This document shows positions 56,901 through 64,000 of a DNA stretch of 64,000 nucleotides, in pieces. The stretch's first letter is position 1. The number at the start of each line of letters is the position of its first letter. The stretch is taken from positions 11,284,001-11,348,000 of the forward strand of contig CM059625.1 of NCBI GenBank assembly GCA_030435675.1, given 5' to 3'. Origin of the DNA: Steinernema hermaphroditum. Its lineage: Eukaryota; Nematoda; Chromadorea; Rhabditida; Steinernematidae. The notes beneath the pieces are model-generated. The model was not told the DNA's origin. It saw nothing but the letters and a program-made list of their open reading frames with translations, and ran no database searches. Made by a program: the position numbers and the translations under genes.

Positions 56901-57694
56901 AGAGAGCAAAAATCGTTTAGTAATTGCGTCATTCGACGTTTCCCAGGGGTTTCCAAAATTTAAGTTCAGCAATTCGTGGGATTCACTGGAGTTCATTCCT
57001 CAAAAATAAACCAAAAAATCGTCTTTTTATTTTTGCAGCCCGATGCAATAAGGGAAGGGAAGAAAGAACCTCAGCAATTTAGAAACTGCTTAGTTAAATT
57101 AGCTTAAAAAGCGTCGCCCGCACTGAATCAGCTTAATGAACGTAGTTCGTATTCAGTCGAATAGTGTCATCTGAGATTAATGCATTCTTTTGCTAAAGTT
57201 CCACATCCAGAGTCCATGCCCGTATTTTGAAATTATGGTGGACGAGTGCGAAAATGCTTGGACCATAATTGTAAATGGATTGTAAACTAGATGTGCACAT
57301 GCTCAGAGCTTTCATTCGAAAACTACTCTGCATAAGTCCCCCATGACTTTGGACATTCATCTCACCCTTCATACCACTTTTACCAGATTGACTGTTTTTC
57401 TCGGCAACCTAAAGTTTTCCGATCGCCCTCGTTAGATGATGTAGTAGTGCGCATAAATCATATTTTATTCTGCACTTCCGTGCGGTCCCGTTAAAACTTC
57501 ATCATTTTCCTTCCTGACTATGGGAAAACTCGTGGTGATTAATGTGGGCCATTGATCGTAATGCCTCACTTGGTGCTGAAATCCTTTTAGTCAATTGTTT
57601 GTTTTTATTAGTTCTACATAATATAATGCATGAAAGAATGAACGCGTCCTTCCCTGCGTCAAATTCACCCTTCTCCGGCTTCTCTTTTCACGCA
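53951..57694. other. Gene-poor DNA
   Basis: No supported gene. A plus frame at about 54336-54450 (DYCKFSGDPINSLCSFQKNG) lies between an acceptor-like ACGACAG and a donor-like CAG|GTCCGT and may be an isolated exon. A 14-bp perfect inverted repeat with a 41-nt loop occurs at 56857-56925. The rest is AT-rich with nothing recognised. Confidence 0.4.
56857..56925. repeat. 14-bp inverted repeat, possible hairpin
   Basis: AATTACTAAACGAT (56857-56870) and its exact reverse complement ATCGTTTAGTAATT (56912-56925) enclose 41 nt. Confidence 0.7.
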
Positions 57695-58492
57695 AGAATC
57701 CTTATTTGTGATCTTCATGATCAAATTGGTTCATCGTCGTCTTAATGTAGCCTCTTCCTCTTTTGTTTGGCGAGTTGAATTCAAAATTTAAAACACTTAT
57801 ATGTGTCTTTCCAGTTCATCAAGATGGAACTTATTTTTATAGTTTTTTATTCGTTTGCACAAGAAAGATTATGTAAACACATCACGAGGAGACTAACTGT
57901 TTTATCGTCTAGAACGGCACTTACATGAATCAGCAATAACTTTTAACTTTTTTTAAAATAACTTTTCGGGCCATGAATTGCATATTTGAAGCTTCCGAAA
58001 TTGTACAAAAAGGAGGTTAAAGAAAAAATATTTGTCATGTTTGAAGGCTTACATAACTAAAGCCTTTGTCATACACAAGAATACGAGTCGAGAATTCAGT
58101 TATTTCTATTTATTACCCTTCCCCCTTTTGTGAAAGGAAAGAAAATAGAGCGTGCGGAAAGTGAGAGCCACCGAACAAAGAGATTCTCACGTATCGGTGG
58201 TTCCCTTTTTTCAATTCATCGCCGGAAATAGAATATTGTATTGCAGTACCACGAGGTTATTGCTGTTTCATTTAAGTTGTAGAACAGTTAGTCTCATTGT
58301 GATGTGCCTACATAATCTTTCTTGTGCCAACGGATGAAAAGACTGTAGTACAAAGTTCTATTTTGATGAAATGAAAAATAAATACATTAATGTGTTTTAA
58401 ATTTTGAGTGCAGCTTGCCAAACAAAGAGGAAGAGGCTACACTATGATGACGATGGACCAATTTGATCATGAAGATCACAAATACGGATTCT
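57695..58492. repeat. Long inverted repeat (~100-bp arms), likely non-autonomous TIR element
   Basis: The left arm 57695-57796 and the right arm 58392-58492 are reverse complements with roughly 88% identity by eye. Shared blocks include TATTTGTGATCTTCATGATC, AAATTGGT, GTAGCCTCTTCCTCTT and CAAAATTTAAAACAC. The 595-bp spacer is AT-rich and has no coding capacity for a transposase. No clear target-site duplication is visible at the outer ends. It is most simply a decayed TIR element; a long RNA hairpin is possible if transcribed. Confidence 0.75.
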
Positions 58493-61400
58493 CGATTGCT
58501 TACGCAAAGCTTAATGTTATTGAAATCATTATCCGCAAAAAGTGTCTCCGGCAATACAACTTTTGCCCTAATTTAATCTAGCTTGTCGCTCGTAAGCAAT
58601 CCGCCGGCTTCCGACTTCCGCCAGTTTTACCGGAGCCTTCATCGCATGTTTTGTTCTTCCGCAATTACGAAGAATCACCTCTCAACTAATAAGTTTGTTT
58701 TTCTGTTGACGAAACCCGTAAAATACCATAATTGACTTGCGGCTCACATTATCTCTGTCAACAAGGTAATCATTGTATAACAAACCTCACTCCTCATGGC
58801 AGCGATCCACGGTGTGCTTCAAATAGCTGCCCATGTCAGCACAGTTTTCAAATCCCGTGTCGCTTTCTCCTGAGAACGAACGTTTTTTCCCATCAGAGAA
58901 ACAAAAGACCAATTCTTTCAGGACACGAAAAACCGCCTGCCGTGTTTTCGCACATTGCTACCAGTCGGTGGCGAATTAACTTGCTAAATAGAGAAGGTAA
59001 GACATTTATTTTCTTATCGTTCCTTTCGTGAAAGACGAACAAGTGGTCGTGTGCTCCCGTAGCTCGATGATGTCACCAAGCCGATTTAAATCGTGACGCA
59101 AGATCACTTAAAAAATACTCGACACGTTCTGTTGTCACAGTAAATTATCTTATATAGGAGCAAATCCCTTTCCAACTTACCTCTATTTTCGGCACAGTTG
59201 TGCGCTCTGAGCAGCACCGACCTCTCAAATGTGGGCCTTAGCAGAAAAAGGTTTTATTCAGTTTTATAATCAGGTATGTGTCCGAGGCAATCTCGAACAG
59301 AGCCCCATGGATCCCAACGATAAATGTGTGAACATTGATGTTAGGTGAAGCTGAGGGAAAATGGTGTTTTACTGCTATCGAGAAAACATCTAATCGAAAT
59401 GCAAGTGACCGAAATCAAAATACCCATCGAAAACAGGGTCCGAGCACAACCATGCATGTTAGATGCACACGCAAATTAAATGCTTGCATAAACAAAACAG
59501 TGTAATTCGACCAACACGTTTGTCACCCTTTGTTTTTGGCCCACTTCCTATTCCCGCTACTTCATCAGTTTCCATCGCCATTTCCTTTAGATTTTGATGA
59601 GAGAACTTGTAATTTCAGAGTACACGGATGATGCCAGGACTTTTGCTATTACACAGTTAGCAAATCCCAGGTCTTTTTGGATAGCATCTATCTTTGCTAT
59701 CATACTCTTCTGTCTCAGTTCCGAAAACGCTGCGAGCGTTGACCGTGAGTGATCGATAAACAAAGCAATTAAAATAATTGTGTTCGCTTTAAAATAGGTC
59801 TCTTTTAGTCCGTGAACGAACTTAGAAACCGGAAATAAATATTACGCATCAGAGTCCTTTCCAGTGGGCGAATTAATGTCACTTTAACCACCTAGAGCAA
59901 ACACCTGTGCACAGTGATCAGCCGGGCTTAGATCGGTTTATGGCACAATTCAGGTTACGTCGCATTTTCCCAGTGTGAAACTCGTCATCGCAGTCAGTTC
60001 TACTCTTAATGAGCGCATTCCTTGGACAATGTCACGTTATCTGGTTCTTAAGTGCAGCACGAAATCCGAAATCAGTTCTTAGCCATGCACATGTATACCC
60101 TTCGCTTTATAAAGTTTTCCTTCCGCGTTATTATATGCACATTGCAGAGCGTTCACTAAAACATAAATTTCTTCTTTTTTTGCTAATATATCTCCTTCGA
60201 TTACGTCGGACGGTCGCGGTTTCCATGAGACAGCATTAGGGCCTCTGCGAAACTGGCATTAATCGCTTTTTCAACGCCCGTCCCTTGAGTTTCGAATTGT
60301 AATAGCGGAGACGATGCCTTGATCTGCTTGCTGTGGTTCTAATTGCCACACCTGTGAATTACATTGTAAAATAATCTAGGAGCTAAAGGGTCTCATCCTG
60401 GGATTCCGAGCTGAAAAAGGCGGTCTTCTGCCCTGCGAGGAACTGATATTCCAGGCGCTTTGTCCAAATTCATGCTTGTTTTCGATTGTTTTCGCTGCCC
60501 GAGCGATTGTCTTCATGATCAAAATAAGCTTGATAACATTCATTAGTCTCTCACGCTCCGCGTTAAAGACATATTATTCGCGAAGCACCGAAATTAGGAC
60601 CTGATAGGCGCTGAAGCTAGCGTCTCACGTAGACCGCGTACCTTCTACTGTCAGAACCTCATTGATTTGCGAGCACCGCGATGCACTAAAGAAGTCGTGT
60701 TCGGTCAGTTTGTTGCCCCAGACGTTCGGGTTATTTACCAGTCGTCGCACGCTGCAAGGGCGTAAATTTCTTATAAGATCTTTGACATCATCAACGACAT
60801 CTAAAATGTGAGAACTCTGGAGTAAATTCGTCTCGGCGTTTCAAATGTTCCTCTGTAAACATATTTTCCGAATTGATGCTCTCTGCACACTTCAGACATG
60901 TCAGAACCGCGCGAGCTGCCACTTACAACAGTAGGGATGTAGTCGGCGTTCCTTTCGACCGTTCTAGTGCCAAAACGTGACGGAAACGTCTAGGTACACG
61001 ACGCAATACGTTCTTCATTGCATCGAAAAAAGGCGTGTTTACTGTTCGCCTTCATTAGCCTTTTGAATTTAGATAAGCATTGTTGTTTCACATGCATAGT
61101 TCTTAAGAACATTGCCTTGTTGTTTGTGTGTCTCGCGATCGTTGTAGGTACGCTCTCGGAAATATACCTTCTATGGCTTCTTCAACCTTTCTGTCAGCAT
61201 AGAATCGGGCCATTTAATGTAATTTATTCTGAAGTGTGATCCCTAAAACGGAAAACATCGCGATAATTTTCGCCATTTTCAACGAACAATCCGCCGAGAT
61301 TTGACGAGTCATCGGTCAACGCGGCTCCAATTCGGCCTTATCTCTTTTTTTTTTGTCATAAGTTGCCACACGCAAAGGCCTACGTGTGTGTCCAAGGGTC

Positions 61401-63150
61401 TACGCGGAAGCCTAATTTTCCTTGTCTAATTGCAACAGATAAATCATTCGTTCTGTTTTGCAATAATTACCTCCGATTCCGTCGCCTATCCTCGAAAAGC
61501 GAACGTCACGACAATTTTCGTGACTCTTCGTGACTCACGAATTCATTAGACATCGACTACAGGCCGATGCCGGTGGATACGTCACACACTGTCATTACCT
61601 TTACCTTACTGCCCCTTGTCTTCCTTTCACCCCATCTGTAATCAGTCATCATGCAGACGGACATCGGCACTGGACGTACTCTGCCGGCGAACCCGTTCAC
61701 ACACACACGTTATTCCATTGTTGCGTGAGCCTCTTGCGTTCTTAAATCCAATTATCTCTTATGAATGCTCCTCCAACCGGCGTTTCAAAAGTGTCATCAG
61801 GCAAATATTATCATCTGTTTCCTTTCGAAACACTGCGCAGAATGCACGCTTCAGGGCACTCGTGACCGGGTGTTCCCCATTAGTAAAGTCAATTTGAATA
61901 CATCCGTAGTACGTAGCCAAACAATCGCCTCAGGTAAGGAGATTTGAATTGAATTTAAAATATTCCTTCTATGCATGTCTACGGTCTTCCTCTTCTCCTC
62001 GCTTGCCTAGTATCTCGCATGTACTTGTGATTAACCGAATAGTTTATTTTCGACTCGTCCCTTCAATCGTGCTCTTATTTTGCGTCTAATGACGTCCTCA
62101 CTCACTCAGACCGTCACTACTTTGCATCTATAATCTCCTATTCATTCGATAATTTAGTGAACTGACCTCGGTGAGTACCTCCGGACGTTTACAACTGTCA
62201 CCAAATTGATGGGCCGTAACATACTTCCGGAGAACAACTTTCTGTAGATTCCGTTTTGCTTCATCTTATAAAAACGTGAAATTATTGGTCATCTTGTGAA
62301 AGGACTACCTAAGAGCAACTAACGTCACTTCGAAAATGACGATCTGTAAACTCGAAACAACCGATGTTCGGTAGTTTCGAGTGCACCAGCGATCTCCTGG
62401 TCCTAAGCGGATGCCGAAGTGGGAAAATTCTCCAAAATTACCGTAATCAGCGAACGTAAAAATGCAGTATATCAGTTGCCTTTCATTGAGAACAACGTGC
62501 AGATGACTTGCGTGCGTTCCTTCACATGCCCTCTGCTTTGGGCGGCTAATAATTACTACGAAACGAAATCCGAACCCTTGCGGTCGACTGCGGGCAATGA
62601 TCATTTAGGCAAAATCTCTCTGCGCATCAGCTGTTTACAAAGGACACCCTGTTTCCCTTGAGGGCGATGGGCGTATCGTCCACTTCTCTCTGCTCCCCTC
62701 TCGTAATTGGCCAATCAAAAGGTATCACCTTTGCGGAGGTCACCTCTAACCTGCTTGTTATTTATGACGTTTCCTATCTTATAAGCACTACCCTCTTCGT
62801 CTCACCTAAGCCAACATGTTTAACACAAACTGTCTGGCTGGTTTTCTAGACGCAGAAAGGAAACCTACAAACTTTTCGTTACTTTCTTACGTTTCATCGG
62901 TTGCCGTTTAAACGTATGTAATTCAGTATCGCATAAAAATAAGATAACAAAACCATTAGACAACTGTTATCATTCTGACGCAGTGTTGTTTATTTAAGAA
63001 TTAATTGAACAGTCGCTTCACGAGATTTGACATTTTTCCGAAACACTGACATCCACCTCCTCTCTGCTTTGGATTTGTATTAACGAGATTGTTCCTTCCG
63101 GACAAACAGTGTGTTAAACGGCAGCGGACTTACTCATCGTTCGTTTTCCT
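58493..63150. other. Gene-poor DNA
   Basis: About 4.7 kb. Plus ORFs at 58732, 60009, 61018, 61530, 62419 and 62658 show no family signature or convincing splice pairing. Short local features only, such as a TTCGTGACTC tandem pair near 61519 and a CACACACA run near 61699. Confidence 0.4.
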
Positions 63151-63153
63151 CAG

Positions 63154-63395
63154 ATTATGTCGCTTCCACTCCACCGCTATCCGCCTTCATTATCTGTCCT
63201 TGTTGAAACGCTTCCGGAAATTGTTTGCGTCTCACTCTGTGAGAGCTCTAAGATGACTCAGATATTTTTGAGATTTCTGACGGAAGTGATTGGTGATGAA
63301 CACGTTTCTAATTTATTGAATGCATCGATAACGAACCCAGGTACGGGGAAATACTTGTCCTCGTGAAGCACTCGAGTTGTCAGACCTCCTGAGGT
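63154..63395 (+). CDS. Possible terminal exons of a small gene (hypothetical)
   Basis: After TTTTCCTCAG an exon reads PSLSVLVETLPEIVCVSL and FLRFLTEVIGDEHVSNLLNA, then a donor at 63341, a 43-nt intron typical of this genome, and a short end reading DLLR-stop. The ATG at 63157 might be the start. No domain recognised; upstream exons, if any, were not found. Confidence 0.3.
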
Positions 63396-63409
63396 AAGGC
63401 GGTCTTTTG

Positions 63410-63625
63410 TTAGATGACCGACCAGTCGTCGTGCCTTTCTCCATCATGTTCCTCTTCATTTTCCCGGTGTACGCAATTGAAATATTGTTGACACCGCTGT
63501 CCTTTGCAACATAAAATTTTGTCCGTTTTATGATAGCCGGTCAAAACATCAGCAACTCGCCGGACTGATTGGTTCATGTCTACTGAGAGGGGTTTCACGG
63601 TTGGACGTTCCAGATTTTCCATCAA
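63410..63625 (-). CDS. Possible small protein (hypothetical)
   Basis: A 70-71-residue minus frame with natural composition: NLERPTVKPLSVDMNQSVRR, then CCKGQRCQQYFNC with four cysteines, and a highly acidic/His tail ending DDWSVI. It has its own ATG but no clear upstream acceptor or signal peptide. It converges tail to tail with the preceding plus-strand candidate, and at most one of the two may be real. Confidence 0.3.
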   Translation of the reverse strand: MMENLERPTVKPLSVDMNQSVRRVADVLTGYHKTDKILCCKGQRCQQYFNCVHRENEEEHDGERHDDWSVI

Positions 63626-64000
63626 TTAGTTGGTGTCATTAGCAAAGAGCTCCTTGCTTATTTTCCCATTTATGCTTTTCCCGGGGAGGTGGAGACAGAG
63701 CACGTGCAGAGACGGGAAACGGAAAGAAATGTTTATTTGGTAGCAAGGTTGGACATGTCTGATTGATTCCTTTTGCAGCCACATCATTTATTATTGGCGC
63801 TTTGGAAGTAACGCAATCTGCTGAGCTTCCTCGATGAGATGCTCGCACTGTTGGTACAAGTACATGCAGCCCTAGAAAGCAGTGCTGTACAGCTATTCTC
63901 TCGTGCTATAGCCTTAAGAATTTCGTAGATTATGTGCACAACGGAAAGCTTATTGTGGGCCACTCGCAGTGTGTCTTATGAAATCATTAAAAATTAAGGG
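63626..64000. other. Window end, nothing recognised
   Basis: No supported gene or repeat. The minus ORF 63639-63848 is low-complexity and lacks splice context. Confidence 0.4.

Noticed and set aside
61018..61239. Hydrophobic plus ORF (possible membrane peptide)
   Set aside because: Hydrophobicity follows from AT-rich sequence; no splice partners or homologous motif seen.

Overview
This window is eukaryotic nuclear DNA, very probably from a nematode. Coding regions are cut by many short introns (mostly 41-50 nt) with GTAAG-like donors and TTTCAG/TTTAG acceptors. Several genes have an acceptor-like sequence just upstream of the start ATG, which suggests spliced-leader trans-splicing (inference). 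The gene set also points to a nematode: an Msx/VAB-15 homeobox gene, a RASEF-type Rab, a DIM-1-like muscle Ig protein, an NR1-type nuclear receptor and a CNNM transporter. The species cannot be fixed; the moderate GC content and 40-50 nt introns would suit a Trichuris-like clade I nematode, but this is a guess. Gene models were built by hand from ORFs plus splice sites, and most exon chains close in frame.

Layout. 1-2.7 kb (-): cytosolic cysteinyl-tRNA synthetase, 3' end cut by the window edge. 4.4-6.1 kb (+): UNC93-like/MFSD11 membrane protein. 6.6-8.1 kb (+): peroxisomal enoyl-CoA isomerase/hydratase ending in SKL. 9.1-11.9 kb (+): nuclear hormone receptor. 13.3-15.6 kb (+): SLC17-type anion transporter. 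16.9-20.0 kb (+): CNNM/cyclin-M metal transporter. 21.5-22.8 kb (+): a small coiled-coil ORF and an unresolved membrane-protein gene. 23.3-26.7 kb (-): secreted multi-CUB protein with one frame break. 27.2-28.5 kb: a TIR DNA element (8-bp target duplication) with a decayed non-LTR retrotransposon inside it. 30.6-31.3 kb (+): two-Ig muscle-type protein. 31.6-33.3 kb (-): orphan secreted protein, 129 bp downstream of the RASEF-type EF-hand/coiled-coil/Rab GTPase gene (33.5-36.6 kb, -). 37.3-37.9 kb (-): a neuropeptide-like precursor that releases many FD-initial hexapeptides. 40.8-44.0 kb (+): secreted FN3-repeat protein. 47.4-49.3 kb (-): Msx/vab-15 homeobox gene. From 49.3 kb to the end there is almost no recognisable coding sequence, apart from a few weak exon candidates (53.1-53.9 kb and 63.2-63.6 kb) and a ~100-bp-arm inverted repeat (57.7-58.5 kb).

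The genes do not form one pathway. The most novel items are the FD-peptide precursor, the nested transposon, the orphan secreted protein downstream of the Rab gene, and the gene-poor, motif-rich DNA around the homeobox gene.
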